The notes: generated by a model not told the origin, from the sequence alone. DNA of 64,000 bases from Microbacteriaceae bacterium (GCA_004297935.1 SCRE01000006.1:124001-188000), one strand, 5' to 3'; numbered from the stretch's first letter, positions 34,499-46,476 are shown. Translations and numbers: made by a program.

Positions 34499-35908
34499 AT
34501 GACAGCCGGGGACGAGTCTCTATCCAATGCGTGGTCGACGATCTTGGCCACACTCGAATCGGACGAACGCATTACACCGCAGTTGTACGGCTTCCTGAGC
34601 CTGGTCGAGCCGAAAGGCATCATGGCCGGCACCATCTATCTCGAAGTTCCCAATGAATTCACTCGCGGAATGATCGAACAGCGCAGCCGGGTCCCCCTGC
34701 TGAGCGCCATCGGCAACCTCGATGATCAGCTGGCCGTGTCCACCTTCGCCATCGTGGTGAACCCAGACATCGCGCAGGACGCCATGCGCAGCACGATGTC
34801 ACAGGAACAGTCCTACGTCGAGGTTCCCGCCCCCGTTGCGCCCGTGACCGAGATCACCGCGGCACCACGGATCAACGATTCCCGGCTCAATCCGAAATAC
34901 AGTTTCGACAACTTCGTCATCGGGCAGTCCAACCGCTTCGCCCACGCCGCAGCCGTAGCAGTGGCCGAGGCGCCGGCGAAGGCATACAACCCGCTGTTCG
35001 TGTACGGCGACTCCGGCCTCGGAAAGACCCATCTGCTGCACGCGATCGGCCATTACGCGATGAGCCTGTATCCAGGTATCCGCGTGCGCTATGTGAGTTC
35101 GGAAGAATTCACGAACGACTTCATCAACTCCATCGCGAACAACCGCGGCTCATCGTTCCAGGCCCGGTATCGCAACATCGACATCCTGCTCATCGATGAC
35201 ATCCAGTTTCTGCAGCGAGCCGTCGAGACGCAGGAGGCGTTCTTCCACACCTTCAACACACTCCACGATCACAACAAACAGGTGGTCATCACCAGTGATC
35301 TGCCGCCGAAGCTGCTCACCGGATTCGAGGACCGGATGCGCTCCCGCTTCGAATGGGGACTGATCACGGATGTGCAAGTACCCGACTTGGAGACGCGGAT
35401 CGCTATTCTGCGCAAGAAGGCGCAGAGCGAAAAGATCCAAGTCCCCGACGACATCCTCGAATTCATGGCCACAAAAGTGTCCAGCAACATCCGGGAACTC
35501 GAGGGAACTCTCATCCGCGTCACCGCATTCGCGAGCCTGAATCGCACACCGGTCGACATGAACCTGGTTCAGACCGTGTTGAAGGACCTGATCACCCTCG
35601 ATGACGACAACGTGATCGCACCGGTCGACATCATCACCAACACCGCCGACTACTTCAAGCTGTCCGTCGACGATCTCTACGGATCGTCCCGGTCGCAGGC
35701 GATCGCAACAGCACGCCAGATCGCAATGTACCTGTGCCGTGAGCTGACCAATCTGTCATTGCCGAAGATCGGCCAACTCTTCGGCAATCGCGATCACACC
35801 ACCGTCATGTACGCGAACAAGAAGATCAGCGAACTCATGAAGGAACGCCGCTCGATCTACAACCAGGTCACCGAGTTGACCAGCCGCATCAAACAGAACC
35901 AGCGCTGA
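34499..35908 (+). CDS. dnaA: Chromosomal replication initiator DnaA
   Basis: 469 aa from ATG at 34499, behind GGGGA. Domain I (about 1-90) is followed by a short linker, then the AAA+ domain: YSFDNFVIGQSNRFAHAAA, Walker A YGDSGLGKTHLLHAIG, Walker B ILLIDDIQFL and sensor/box VII DRMRSRFEWGL. Domain IV has the DnaA-box-reading helix FGNRDHTTVMYANKKI. Its linker is short compared with Streptomyces DnaA. It opens oriC. Its stop codon is inside a terminator hairpin (35904-35929). Confidence 0.98.
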   Translation: MTAGDESLSNAWSTILATLESDERITPQLYGFLSLVEPKGIMAGTIYLEVPNEFTRGMIEQRSRVPLLSAIGNLDDQLAVSTFAIVVNPDIAQDAMRSTMSQEQSYVEVPAPVAPVTEITAAPRINDSRLNPKYSFDNFVIGQSNRFAHAAAVAVAEAPAKAYNPLFVYGDSGLGKTHLLHAIGHYAMSLYPGIRVRYVSSEEFTNDFINSIANNRGSSFQARYRNIDILLIDDIQFLQRAVETQEAFFHTFNTLHDHNKQVVITSDLPPKLLTGFEDRMRSRFEWGLITDVQVPDLETRIAILRKKAQSEKIQVPDDILEFMATKVSSNIRELEGTLIRVTAFASLNRTPVDMNLVQTVLKDLITLDDDNVIAPVDIITNTADYFKLSVDDLYGSSRSQAIATARQIAMYLCRELTNLSLPKIGQLFGNRDHTTVMYANKKISELMKERRSIYNQVTELTSRIKQNQR

Positions 35909-35929
35909 CGTTCGGCAATCAACGTCAGC
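35904..35929. terminator. Hairpin terminator overlapping the dnaA stop codon
   Basis: GCTGACGTT and AACGTCAGC are a perfect 9-bp stem around 8 bases; the dnaA TGA (35906-35908) lies in the left arm. There is no U-tract, as is usual in high-GC hosts. Confidence 0.6.
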
Positions 35930-36331
35930 CACAAAACCGAACAATATTCACACTGTGGATAACTTGTGGAAAGTTAAGGCATAACCCCTCGTCGGATGTT
36001 GACGGATTCATCGATCTTGTGAGTCTCACCCGATCATGACCGACGCTCGACTCGACCGGCACCAGGCGCGTCCCACAATTCCTCAACAACTTTCACGACT
36101 GTAGTTTCCAGTGTCCGACGTGCATCAAACGAGTTATCCACAGTTTCCACATCGGTTAAGACAATTAATTCATAATTCAACTCTGTTCCGGCTCCGACAA
36201 CCTTGACCGGTATTCATCGGACTCGACGCACCGAGCAGCGCCCCGCCCGCCACCCCTTGGGCAAGCGCTAGCATTGTCTGCACTATGTGCTCTTCGGTAG
36301 CAGGGTGCTCTTCAGCGACAGGGGTGACTTC
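35909..36331. other. Probable oriC core between dnaA and dnaN
   Basis: 423 bases with no gene. Perfect DnaA boxes lie at 35955-35963 (TGTGGATAA, reverse) and 36134-36142 (TTATCCACA). TTTCCACAT (36144-36152) and TGTGGAAAG (35967-35975) are weaker. Directly after the right box is an AT-rich segment (36156-36180, ACAATTAATTCATAATTCAA) that would suit strand opening. This is the usual place for oriC in actinobacteria. Confidence 0.78.
36287..36322. repeat. 18-bp tandem duplication just before dnaN
   Basis: GTGCTCTTCGGTAGCAGG is followed by GTGCTCTTCAGCGACAGG, ending 9 bases before the GTG start of dnaN, so the translation initiation region was partly duplicated. Confidence 0.75.
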
Positions 36332-37480
36332 GTGAGGTTTCAAGCCAATCGGGACGTACTGAGCGAGGCGGTCTCGTTCGCGGTGAAGCTGCTCCCGCAG
36401 CGCACCACCCTGCCGATCCTGAGCGGCGTCTTGATCACGACGGCCCCGACGGGGATCACGCTGTCGTCGTTCGACTACGAGGTCTCGGCACACACCGAGA
36501 TCGCGGCGGACATCGAGGAACCGGGCACCATACTCGTCTCCGGTCGTCTGCTGGCGGAGATCGCAAGCAAGCTGCCGAACGCCCCGGTGCGGTTCTCCAC
36601 CGAGGAATCGCGGATCTCGGTGACCTGCGGGTCCGCCAACTTCACCCTTCTGGCCATGCCCGTCGAGGAATATCCGAGTCTCCCGCAGGTCGGCGACAAT
36701 GCAGGGCTGGTTCCGGCCGATGCCTTTGCCGATGCGGTGGCCCAGGTCGGCGTCGCGGCATCCCGCGACGACGTGACCCCGGTGATCACCGGCGTGCAAC
36801 TCGAGATCGCCGACAACAAGCTCAGTCTGGTCGCGACGGATCGTTATCGCGTCGCCGTTCGCGAGGTCGACTGGGACGCGTCGGACGGCGGTGCGACCAG
36901 CGCAACCGCGCTTGTCCCGGCCCGAACGCTTCAGGAGATCGGCAAGACGCTCGGTCACAGCGGAACGATCTCTGTCGCCATCACGTCGAAAGATGACCGC
37001 GAGCTCATCGCGTTCACAGCCGAGAAGAAGACCGTCACCTCGTTGCTGATCAAGGGTAATTTTCCCCCGGTCAAACGGCTCTTTCCCGAGAACGTCGGCA
37101 ACTATGCCGTCATCAACACGGCCGAGCTCGTCGAGGCGACCCGTCGCGTCTCCCTCGTGCTGGAACGCGAGGCGGCGCTGCGTTTCACGTTCACCGCCGA
37201 AGACGGACTGAAACTGGAGGCGACCGGGTCGGAACAAGCGCAAGCATCCGAAACCATCGATGCGCTGCTCACCGGTGAAGAGACGGTCGTTTCCCTCAAA
37301 CCGCAATTCCTGCTGGACGGCCTCGGCGCAGTGCACTCGGAGTTCGTGCGTATCTCGTTCACCAAGACCGAGAACCCGAACAAACCGGGGCCTGTGCTGA
37401 TCACCAGTCAAACAAGCAAGGAGCAGGACGGCAGCGACAGCTACCGCTATCTGCTGCAGCCCAACCTGCTGTTGCGATAG
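36332..37480 (+). CDS. dnaN: DNA polymerase III sliding clamp (beta)
   Basis: 382 aa from GTG at 36332 (VRFQANRDVLSEAVSFAVKLLPQRTTLPILSGVLI), chosen because family members start here with M[KR]FQxNRD. Three clamp domains are present; VATDRYRVAVREV marks the domain 2 region and the C-terminus ends YLLQPNLLLR, standing for the usual PxR ending. The clamp keeps polymerase III on DNA. It follows the oriC spacer and precedes gnd. Confidence 0.97.
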   Translation: MRFQANRDVLSEAVSFAVKLLPQRTTLPILSGVLITTAPTGITLSSFDYEVSAHTEIAADIEEPGTILVSGRLLAEIASKLPNAPVRFSTEESRISVTCGSANFTLLAMPVEEYPSLPQVGDNAGLVPADAFADAVAQVGVAASRDDVTPVITGVQLEIADNKLSLVATDRYRVAVREVDWDASDGGATSATALVPARTLQEIGKTLGHSGTISVAITSKDDRELIAFTAEKKTVTSLLIKGNFPPVKRLFPENVGNYAVINTAELVEATRRVSLVLEREAALRFTFTAEDGLKLEATGSEQAQASETIDALLTGEETVVSLKPQFLLDGLGAVHSEFVRISFTKTENPNKPGPVLITSQTSKEQDGSDSYRYLLQPNLLLR

Positions 37481-37502
37481 GAGTGAGCCGAGCGGGTAGA
37501 GC

Positions 37503-37536
37503 GTCACGAAAACAGGACAGTCACGAAGAGGACAAA
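37503..37536. repeat. 17-bp imperfect tandem duplication upstream of gnd
   Basis: GTCACGAAAACAGGACA is followed by GTCACGAAGAGGACAAA in the dnaN-gnd spacer. Confidence 0.6.
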
Positions 37537-37548
37537 AGAGGGATTTCC

Positions 37549-38436
37549 ATGCACATCGGTCTCATCGGTCTCGGCAAAATGGGCAACAACATGCGCAGCA
37601 GGCTCGAGCAGAAAGGCATCGAGGTCACCGGATACGACACCGATCCGGAGTTGACCGATGTCGCCAGCCTGGCCGAGCTGGCCAAGGCGCTTCCCGCGCC
37701 CCGCACCGTTTGGGTGATGGTGCCGGCCGGTGCCGTCACGGACTCCGTCGTCTCCGACCTCGAGGCCGTGCTTGAAAAGGGCGACCTGATCATCGACGGC
37801 GGCAACTCCCGTTTCACCGAAGACCTCAAGCATTCGGAACAGCTCGCGCCCAAGGGGATCGACTTCATGGATGCGGGGGTCTCCGGCGGTGTCTGGGGAT
37901 TGCAGAACGGTTATGGTTTGATGGTCGGCGGCAGTGCGGCGCAGGTCGAGCGCGTCATGCCGGTGTTCGACGCGCTACGGCCTGAGGGTCCACGCGAGGA
38001 CGGTTTCGTTCACGTCGGCGAAGTCGGCGCAGGCCACTACGCGAAGATGGTGCACAACGGCATCGAATACGCCCTCATGCAGGCATACGCGGAGGGGTAT
38101 GAGCTGCTGGACACCCGCAAGGACATCGTCAAAGACGTCACAGGCACGTTCAAGGGGTGGCAGCGTGGAACCGTCGTGCGCTCCTGGCTGCTTGAACTGC
38201 TCGTGCGCGCACTCGAGCAGGATCCAGAATTCGAGCATATCGAGGGTTATGTCAATGACTCAGGCGAAGGTCGGTGGACCGTGGAGGAGGCCCTTGCGAA
38301 CTCCGTTCCCGTGCCGACGATCAGTGCGTCGATCTTCGCGCGCTACGTTTCACGCCAGACGGACTCGCCGGCGATGAAGGCCGTCGCCGCCCTGCGCAAT
38401 CAGTTCGGCGGACACGCGGTCAAAGCTGTCGACTGA
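37549..38436 (+). CDS. gnd: 6-phosphogluconate dehydrogenase (decarboxylating), short GntZ/YqeC type
   Basis: 295 aa from ATG at 37549, behind AAAGAGGG. Rossmann motif IGLIGLGKMGNNMRSRLEQKG, then VIDGGNSRFTEDL-like IIDGGNSRFTEDLKHSE, FMDAGVSGGVWGLQNGYGLMVGG and the catalytic KMVHNGIEYALMQAYAEGYELL. The short length is that of the tetrameric type rather than the 470-aa enzyme. It makes ribulose 5-phosphate. It lies in the dnaN-recF interval, where actinobacteria commonly carry it. Its stop codon is duplicated by a 15-bp tandem repeat. Confidence 0.95.
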   Translation: MHIGLIGLGKMGNNMRSRLEQKGIEVTGYDTDPELTDVASLAELAKALPAPRTVWVMVPAGAVTDSVVSDLEAVLEKGDLIIDGGNSRFTEDLKHSEQLAPKGIDFMDAGVSGGVWGLQNGYGLMVGGSAAQVERVMPVFDALRPEGPREDGFVHVGEVGAGHYAKMVHNGIEYALMQAYAEGYELLDTRKDIVKDVTGTFKGWQRGTVVRSWLLELLVRALEQDPEFEHIEGYVNDSGEGRWTVEEALANSVPVPTISASIFARYVSRQTDSPAMKAVAALRNQFGGHAVKAVD

Positions 38437-38455
38437 GCTGCTGTCGACTGAGCTG
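38426..38455. repeat. Perfect 15-bp duplication spanning the gnd stop codon
   Basis: CTGTCGACTGAGCTG occurs twice head to tail. The first copy contains the gnd TGA (38434-38436). The second copy lies wholly outside coding sequence. Confidence 0.93.
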
Positions 38456-38484
38456 TTCCGGGCGGGAATGGAAGGTGGCCGGTC

Positions 38485-39729
38485 ATGCGCGTCACGCATC
38501 TGTCGCTGACCGATTTTCGCAACTATGCACGCGCGGAGGTGCCGCTGCATCCCGGGCCGAACCTGTTCGTCGGCCGCAACGGGCAAGGCAAGACGAATCT
38601 CGTCGAATCCATCGGGTTTCTGAGCACGCTCGGTTCGCATCGCAGTTCCAGCGACCAGGCGATGATCCGTCAAGGAGCCGACGCGGCGATCATTCGAGCG
38701 CGCCTGCAGAACGACGCTCGAGAACTACTCGTCGAGGTACAACTGAATCGATCGGTCGCCAATCGCGCGCAGGTGAATCGCTCCGCAATCAGGGTGCGCG
38801 AACTTCCACGCTATTTCTCCAGTGTGCTTTTCGCTCCGGAGGATCTCGCCCTGGTCAAAGGAGAGCCCGGGATGCGCCGGCGCTTCCTCGATGAACTGCT
38901 GATCCAACGCTCGCCCCGGCTGGCCGGCGTTCTCGGTGACTATGAACGGGTGCTCAAACAGCGGAACACTCTCCTGAAATCGGCCCGTGCATCGCACATC
39001 AAAGCCGACCGGCTGAGCACGCTCGAGATCTGGGACGAACGGCTGGTCGCCCTCGGCAGCGAGCTGATCGATGAACGTCTCCGCTTGACGGAGGAACTTT
39101 CTGCGCCGCTGTCCGCCGCATACCGATCGGTGGTCGGAGACGATCACTCTCCTCGGCTGACGCCCGTGCTGAGCATTCAGGAGGCCGACGACCGTGCCGA
39201 GCCCCACCGTCCCGACCTGCACCCTGCCGACCTGCACCCTGCCGACCTGCACCCTGCCGACCTGCACCACGGCGCGTTGCCGGCCGCGGGGCGGACGGCG
39301 GACGTCTTTCACGCGGCGATCACCGCTTTGCGGGGTAGGGAGCTGGAACGGGGGCTGACGCTCGTCGGTCCACATCGCGACGACGTCCTGTTCGAGCTCA
39401 ATGGCATGCCGGCCAAGGGCTATGCGAGTCACGGCGAGTCCTGGTCGTTCGCGCTCGCTCTGAAACTCGCCTCGGCCCAGCTCCTGCGACAGCACTCGAC
39501 CGGGGGGGACCCGGTACTGATCCTCGACGATGTTTTCGCCGAGCTCGATCGCACCCGCCGTCGGATGCTGGCGGAAGCCGTGCACGAATTCGAGCAGGTG
39601 CTGATCACGGCCGCCGTCTACGAGGATGTGCCGGTCGAATTGACCGCGCACACCGTGCGAATCGCGGCTGGTGTCGTGCTCGAGAGCGATGTCGAGGACT
39701 CGACTGTGGATGCGGGAGTGGTGCGATGA
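38485..39729 (+). CDS. recF: DNA replication/repair protein RecF
   Basis: 414 aa. Walker [29 protein letters not shown], signature [46 protein letters not shown], and Walker [22 protein letters not shown]. It loads RecA at gaps with RecOR. A low-complexity insert [20 protein letters not shown] (about residues 244-263) comes from four 15-bp units and sits in the arm between conserved blocks. This makes the protein longer than the usual 360-390 aa. It overlaps the DUF721 gene as ATGA. Confidence 0.96.
   Translation: MRVTHLSLTDFRNYARAEVPLHPGPNLFVGRNGQGKTNLVESIGFLSTLGSHRSSSDQAMIRQGADAAIIRARLQNDARELLVEVQLNRSVANRAQVNRSAIRVRELPRYFSSVLFAPEDLALVKGEPGMRRRFLDELLIQRSPRLAGVLGDYERVLKQRNTLLKSARASHIKADRLSTLEIWDERLVALGSELIDERLRLTEELSAPLSAAYRSVVGDDHSPRLTPVLSIQEADDRAEPHRPDLHPADLHPADLHPADLHHGALPAAGRTADVFHAAITALRGRELERGLTLVGPHRDDVLFELNGMPAKGYASHGESWSFALALKLASAQLLRQHSTGGDPVLILDDVFAELDRTRRRMLAEAVHEFEQVLITAAVYEDVPVELTAHTVRIAAGVVLESDVEDSTVDAGVVR
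39214..39273. repeat. 15-bp tandem repeat, 4 units, inside recF
   Basis: Three identical copies of GACCTGCACCCTGCC and a diverged fourth encode DLHPA pentapeptides. Identity of three copies indicates recent expansion. Confidence 0.94.
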
Positions 39730-40202
39730 CGGAATCGGCGGAGGTCTATCAGCGCCTGAAGGCGCTGTTCTCGGCATCCGTCTATCACCCACCGCGACCG
39801 ACGACGAGCACGCGGGACGGCTCGGCGAGCGTGCCGTTCGGAGTAGGCCGGGATCCACACGGGATCGGAGACGTCGTCGATGCGCTCACCGCACAGCTGG
39901 GCTGGGACTCTCCGCTGGCGCAGTCGGAACTCGTCGCGTCGTGGACGGAGCTCGTCGGCGCCGACACCGCTGAGCACTCGTCTCCGGTCGGCGTCGAAGA
40001 CGGGCTTCTGACCGTGCGCTGCGAATCGACAGCGTGGGCGACACAGCTGCGAATCATGCGGTCCGAGCTGCTGAAGCACATCGCGAACCGGTTCCCGGAT
40101 GCCGGAATCCAATCGATCCGATTCCAGGGGCCTGACGTACCTTCCTGGAAAAGAGGCCTTAGGTCGATTCCAGGGCGTGGTCCACGCGATACCTACGGTT
40201 AG
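39726..40202 (+). CDS. DUF721/DciA-like protein
   Basis: 158 aa, overlapping recF by 4 bases. The DUF721 core is at about 40-135: [66 protein letters not shown]. DciA proteins of this family load the replicative helicase in bacteria lacking DnaC/DnaI, so a helicase-loading role is likely here. The recF-DUF721-gyrB order is conserved in actinobacteria. Confidence 0.9.
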   Translation: MTESAEVYQRLKALFSASVYHPPRPTTSTRDGSASVPFGVGRDPHGIGDVVDALTAQLGWDSPLAQSELVASWTELVGADTAEHSSPVGVEDGLLTVRCESTAWATQLRIMRSELLKHIANRFPDAGIQSIRFQGPDVPSWKRGLRSIPGRGPRDTYG

Positions 40203-42440
<2,238 letters not shown>

Positions 42441-42451
42441 GCAGTAACCGA

Positions 42452-42484
42452 GGTCTCGATACGCTCGTGCCTCGCTACTCGACC
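42452..42484. repeat. Single copy of the REP-like palindromic repeat
   Basis: 33 bases from GGTCTCGATACGCTCG to CTCGCTACTCGACC between gyrB and gyrA. It is the inverse complement of the 17461 arm apart from a few middle bases. It occupies half of the 68-base spacer. Confidence 0.85.
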
Positions 42485-42508
42485 ACCGACCTATAAAGAG
42501 AAGAATTC

Positions 42509-45091
42509 ATGGCTGACGACGACATCACCACCCCGGACGAGACCCTCGTCGATCATGGAGTTCACGGCAAGATCGACCAGGTCGACCTCCAACTGGAGAT
42601 GCAGCGCTCTTATCTCGACTATGCGATGAGCGTGATCGTCGGGCGTGCCCTGCCCGAGGTGCGCGACGGTCTGAAGCCGGTGCATCGCCGCGTGATCTAT
42701 GCGATGTTCGACGGCGGATACCGCCCGGACAAGGCGTTCTCCAAGTGCGCCCGTGTCGTCGGCGATGTGATGGGCCAGTTCCATCCGCATGGCGATTCGG
42801 CGATCTACGACGCGCTCGTGCGACTGGTGCAGCCGTGGAGCCTGCGCTACCCGCTCGCTCTCGGCCAGGGCAACTTCGGCTCCCCTGGAAACGACGGCGC
42901 TGCGGCTCCCCGGTACACCGAGACGAAGATGGCCCCCCTTGCACTGGAGATGGTGCGGGACATCGACGAGGAGACGGTCGACTTCGTCGACAATTACGAC
43001 GGTCGCACGCAGGAGCCGTTCGTCCTGCCGTCCCGCTTCCCGAATCTGCTCGTCAACGGGTCCGTTGGCATCGCCGTCGGCATGGCGACGAACATTCCGC
43101 CGCACAACCTGCGCGAGGTCGCTGACGGTGCGCTCTGGCATCTGGCGAATCCGGATGCGACGCGCGAGGAGCTTCTCACGGCCCTGATGGCCCGCATCAA
43201 GGGACCAGACTTTCCGACCGGCGCTCAGATTCTCGGGATCAAGGGAATCCATGACGCCTACACGACCGGCCGCGGCTCTATCACCATGCGCGCCGTCGTC
43301 AGCGTCGAGGAGATTCAGAACCGCACCTGCCTGGTCGTCACGGAACTGCCGTATCAGGTCAACCCGGACAACCTGGCGATCAAGATCGCCGAAATGGTCA
43401 AAGACGGCAAGATCAGCGGAATCGCGGACATCCGCGACGAGACCTCCGGACGCACCGGTCAGCGGCTGGTCATCGTGCTCAAGCGCGACGCTGTCGCGAA
43501 GGTCGTTCTCAACAACCTGTACAAGCACACGCAACTGCAGGAGAATTTCGGCGCCAACATGCTGGCCATCGTCGACGGCGTGCCGCGCACGCTGCCCATC
43601 GACGGTTTCATCACCGCGTGGGTCGATCACCAGGTCGAGGTCATCGTCCGGCGCACGCAGTTCCGTCTGCGCAAGGCGGAGGAGCGTGCGCACATTCTGC
43701 GTGGCTATCTCAAGGCGCTCGATGCGTTGGACGAGGTGATCGCGCTCATCCGTCGATCGCCGACGGTCGACGAGGCCCGTAGCGGCCTGATGGAGTTGCT
43801 CGACGTCGACGAATTGCAGGCGAACGCGATCCTCGAGATGCAATTGCGCCGGCTGGCGGCACTGGAGCGGCAGAAGATCATCGACGAGAGCACCGAGATC
43901 GAGGCACGGATCGTCGACTTCACAGACATCCTGGCCACTCCATCACGCCAGCGCACCATCATCAGCGAGGAATTGATCGAGATCGTCGACAAGTTCGGCG
44001 ACGATCGGCGCACCGAGATCATGTTCGGGTTCGACGGCGACATGTCGATCGAAGACCTCATTCCGGAAGAGGAGATGGTGGTGACCGTCACCCGCGGCGG
44101 TTACATCAAGCGCACCCGCAGCGACAACTACCGCTCCCAGCACCGCGGCGGCAAGGGCGTCAAGGGCGCACAGTTGCGCGCCGACGACGTGGTCGAGCAC
44201 TTCTTCGTGACCACCACCCACCACTGGCTGCTGTTCTTCACGAACAAGGGTCGCGTGTACCGTGCGAAGGCCTATGAGGTTCAGGAGGCCGGGCGTGATG
44301 CGAAAGGCCAGCACGTCGCGAACCTGCTGGCCATGCAGCCGGACGAGGAGATCGCGGCGATCCTCGACATCCAGAACTACGAGGCCGCCAAGTATCTCGC
44401 CCTGGCAACGCGCGACGGCCTGATCAAGAAGACCGCACTGGCGGAGTACGACACCAACCGTTCCGGCGGCATCATCGCGATCAAGCTGCGTGAAGAGGAC
44501 GAACTCGTCTCAGCACTGTTGGTCGAGGAGGACTCCGACGTTCTGCTCGTGTCGAAGAAAGGCATGTCGATCCGCTTCACGGCAACGGATGACGCGCTTC
44601 GGCCGATGGGGCGCTCCACATCCGGCGTGATCGGAATGCATTTCCGAGGCGGAGACTCACTGCTGGATGCATCCGTGGTAGATGGCGACGGCGAGTACGT
44701 CTTCGTCGTGACGGAGGGCGGTTACGCCAAGCGGACATCCGCCGATCAGTATCGACTGCAGGGTCGAGGCGGTCTCGGGATCAAGGTCGCGAAGCTGAGC
44801 GAAGACCGTGGAGAACTTGTCGGAGCTCTCATGGTGGCGGAGGACGATGAGGTTCTTGTGGTTCTTGCCAGCGGCAAGGTGGTACGCTCTGCCGTGGCTG
44901 AGGTTCCGGCCAAGGGTCGTGACACCATGGGTGTGGTGTTCGCGCGATTCGCCGAAGAGGACCGGATCATTGCCGTCGCACGAAACACCGAACGCAATCT
45001 TGTCGCCACTGAAGAAGATGAGTCCGTGGAAGATGAATCTGTGGAGGATGAAGACGGTGCCGCCGGGAAGGAAGAAACCGTAGATGAGTAG
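42509..45091 (+). CDS. gyrA: DNA gyrase subunit A
   Basis: 860 aa. The N-terminal cleavage domain has [30 protein letters not shown] and the catalytic tyrosine in [13 protein letters not shown]. The quinolone pocket reads [17 protein letters not shown], with Ser and Asp at the two main resistance positions, the susceptible-type residues. Six GyrA C-terminal blades follow; the gyrase box appears as [10 protein letters not shown]. The C-terminus is acidic, with repeated EDESV from 15-bp units. It is translated into DUF3566 by overlap. Confidence 0.97.
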   Translation: MADDDITTPDETLVDHGVHGKIDQVDLQLEMQRSYLDYAMSVIVGRALPEVRDGLKPVHRRVIYAMFDGGYRPDKAFSKCARVVGDVMGQFHPHGDSAIYDALVRLVQPWSLRYPLALGQGNFGSPGNDGAAAPRYTETKMAPLALEMVRDIDEETVDFVDNYDGRTQEPFVLPSRFPNLLVNGSVGIAVGMATNIPPHNLREVADGALWHLANPDATREELLTALMARIKGPDFPTGAQILGIKGIHDAYTTGRGSITMRAVVSVEEIQNRTCLVVTELPYQVNPDNLAIKIAEMVKDGKISGIADIRDETSGRTGQRLVIVLKRDAVAKVVLNNLYKHTQLQENFGANMLAIVDGVPRTLPIDGFITAWVDHQVEVIVRRTQFRLRKAEERAHILRGYLKALDALDEVIALIRRSPTVDEARSGLMELLDVDELQANAILEMQLRRLAALERQKIIDESTEIEARIVDFTDILATPSRQRTIISEELIEIVDKFGDDRRTEIMFGFDGDMSIEDLIPEEEMVVTVTRGGYIKRTRSDNYRSQHRGGKGVKGAQLRADDVVEHFFVTTTHHWLLFFTNKGRVYRAKAYEVQEAGRDAKGQHVANLLAMQPDEEIAAILDIQNYEAAKYLALATRDGLIKKTALAEYDTNRSGGIIAIKLREEDELVSALLVEEDSDVLLVSKKGMSIRFTATDDALRPMGRSTSGVIGMHFRGGDSLLDASVVDGDGEYVFVVTEGGYAKRTSADQYRLQGRGGLGIKVAKLSEDRGELVGALMVAEDDEVLVVLASGKVVRSAVAEVPAKGRDTMGVVFARFAEEDRIIAVARNTERNLVATEEDESVEDESVEDEDGAAGKEETVDE
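45014..45058. repeat. 15-bp tandem repeat, 3 units, at gyrA 3' end
   Basis: GAAGATGAGTCCGTG, GAAGATGAATCTGTG and GAGGATGAAGACGGT encode [15 protein letters not shown] in the acidic GyrA tail. Confidence 0.88.
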
Positions 45092-45494
45092 TAGCGTCGC
45101 CGAGAAGCTGGCCAGAAAGTCCTCGCGGAGACCGTCGTCGAAGCAGGTGCGACTGAAGCTGGTCTACATCGACTTCTGGTCGAGTGTGAAGCTGTCGTTC
45201 CTGGTCGGGCTGTGCGTCGCGATCGTCGGCGTCGTCGGCATGTTCCTGGTCTGGACCGTGCTCAACCAGACCGGGATCTTCGATCAGGTCAACAGCTTGT
45301 TCAAGGATGTCTCCGGAGCGGGTGGAACCGACCTCAAGTCGATTCTCGGGCTCGGTCAGGTGATGGGCTTCGCGATCATCGTCGGCATCCTCGACGTCGT
45401 CGTCATCACGGCGCTGGGTGCCATCTTCGCCCTGCTGTACAACTTGAGCGTGAAGATCACCGGCGGTCTGCTGGTCGGATTCACCAACAACTGA
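45084..45494 (+). CDS. DUF3566 domain membrane protein
   Basis: 136 aa, ATG overlapping the gyrA end by 8 bases. A basic tail ([23 protein letters not shown]) precedes the first helix ([40 protein letters not shown]) and a second ([39 protein letters not shown]). This is the DUF3566 pattern found after gyrA in most actinobacteria. The function is unknown; a link to division or wall growth has been suggested for relatives, but nothing here shows it. Confidence 0.9.
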   Translation: MSSSVAEKLARKSSRRPSSKQVRLKLVYIDFWSSVKLSFLVGLCVAIVGVVGMFLVWTVLNQTGIFDQVNSLFKDVSGAGGTDLKSILGLGQVMGFAIIVGILDVVVITALGAIFALLYNLSVKITGGLLVGFTNN

Positions 45495-45557
45495 ATCAAG
45501 GCCGTGCTCGATTCGCGGGAAGCGGGTAATTTCAGGTAGTCTTCTATCTGCCCAATC

Positions 45558-45631
45558 GGGGGTATAGCTCAGGCGGTTAGAGCGCTTCGCTGATAACGAA
45601 GAGGTCCCAGGTTCAAGTCCTGGTACCCCCA
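45558..45631 (+). tRNA. ileT: tRNA-Ile (anticodon GAT)
   Basis: 74 nt. Acceptor GGGGGTA pairs with TACCCCC. The anticodon loop CTGATAA between CTTCG and CGAAG gives GAT at 45592-45594. The T-arm is CCAGGTTCAAGTCCTGG. CCA is not encoded (A at 45631 is followed by C-A-A). It pairs with the tRNA-Ala 39 bases downstream; the Ile-Ala order after gyrA is common in actinobacteria. Confidence 0.97.
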
Positions 45632-45670
45632 CAAGGATCCGATTGACTCGCCTCAGTCGGGCACTGAAAG

Positions 45671-45742
45671 GGGCCTTAGCTCAATTGGTAGAGCGCCTGC
45701 TTTGCAAGCAGGAGGTCAGGAGTTCGATTCTCCTAGGCTCCA
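45671..45742 (+). tRNA. alaT: tRNA-Ala (anticodon TGC)
   Basis: 72 nt. Acceptor GGGGCCT pairs with AGGCTCC through one G-T. Anticodon stem CCTGC/GCAGG encloses TTTGCAA, anticodon TGC at 45703-45705. The T-arm is AGGAGTTCGATTCTCCT. CCA is not encoded. Confidence 0.97.
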
Positions 45743-45811
45743 CTGTCAGATTGACATGAGAGTCACGGCGTAGCCATCGGAACCGCCAGCTCCACTTCCA
45801 CTCGGCGGCGC

Positions 45812-45839
45812 CTACTCGGTGGTGTCTACTCAGTGGTGT
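45812..45839. repeat. 14-bp tandem duplication at the stop codon of the next gene
   Basis: CTACTCGGTGGTGT is followed by CTACTCAGTGGTGT. The second copy holds the TAG stop (45826-45828, minus strand) of the 45826-46371 gene; the first copy is a duplicate past the gene end. Confidence 0.8.
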
Positions 45840-46371
45840 CGGACAGCGGGGCGGCCGAGTCGTCGTCGGCGACCCAGAGCTCGTCGTCGGCCCGGAAGGT
45901 CTGCCACACGGCGTATGCGACGCCGGCCAGAGCGACGGCGCCGAACCCGATGGCGAACACCGTGCCGAAGCCCGGGCCGGATTTCTTCACGACGACCGGT
46001 TGCTTGCTCGGCGACAGCCGGCGGACCGCAGCCTGAACACGGGCATCGTTGGCGACATCCGCGACGCTCAGCGCGGTGCCGAGAGCTGTGCCGATCGCGG
46101 GGACGATGTTGTTGTTCACGACCTCCCCGGCGGTTCGAGCCATGCGCCGCGTGTAGTAGGCACCGCGGTCGAGCCCGGGCTGAACGTAGGTCGCATAGCT
46201 GTCGCGTACGCGCGGAGCCACCTCTTCCCGGGTGAGGTGCCCGGCCTGGCGACCGGCTTCGCGAGCGATCGTGCTCGCGCGATCCAACACGTCCTGCTGG
46301 GCGTGCCAGAGATCCTCAGCGTTCACCCGAAGTCGGTTCAGTTCCTTTTGGCGCTTACGTGACAGACTCAT
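45826..46371 (-). CDS. Single-pass membrane protein of unknown function
   Basis: 181 aa from ATG at 46371, with GGAGG five bases upstream. The N-terminal half is a charged amphipathic region (LSRKRQKELNRLRVNAEDLWHAQQDVLDRASTIAREAGRQAG) that may be coiled coil. Then comes NNNIVPAIGTALGTALSVADVA, one membrane helix FGTVFAIGFGAVALAGVAYAVWQTF near residue 145, and an acidic tail DDELWVADDDSAAPLSDTTE. I do not recognise the family. It follows the tRNA pair and is divergent from ppiA. Confidence 0.75.
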   Translation of the reverse strand: MSLSRKRQKELNRLRVNAEDLWHAQQDVLDRASTIAREAGRQAGHLTREEVAPRVRDSYATYVQPGLDRGAYYTRRMARTAGEVVNNNIVPAIGTALGTALSVADVANDARVQAAVRRLSPSKQPVVVKKSGPGFGTVFAIGFGAVALAGVAYAVWQTFRADDELWVADDDSAAPLSDTTE

Positions 46372-46476
46372 CCGGACCTCCATTGCGTCGTGCAGCGAAC
46401 TGAGTCCATCTTGCCACGCAATGCCCTGAGCGCGACCTGTCAGTGTCATGCGCCAGGGGATGCAAGAATTGAACAC

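Noticed and set aside
42780-42840. Quinolone-resistance substitution in GyrA
   Set aside because: The pocket reads [10 protein letters not shown] with the susceptible-type Ser and Asp.
42491-43843. 450-codon reading frame antisense to gyrA
   Set aside because: It mirrors the gyrA coding frame in high-GC DNA; the gyrA motifs are unmistakable and the antisense protein has no domain.
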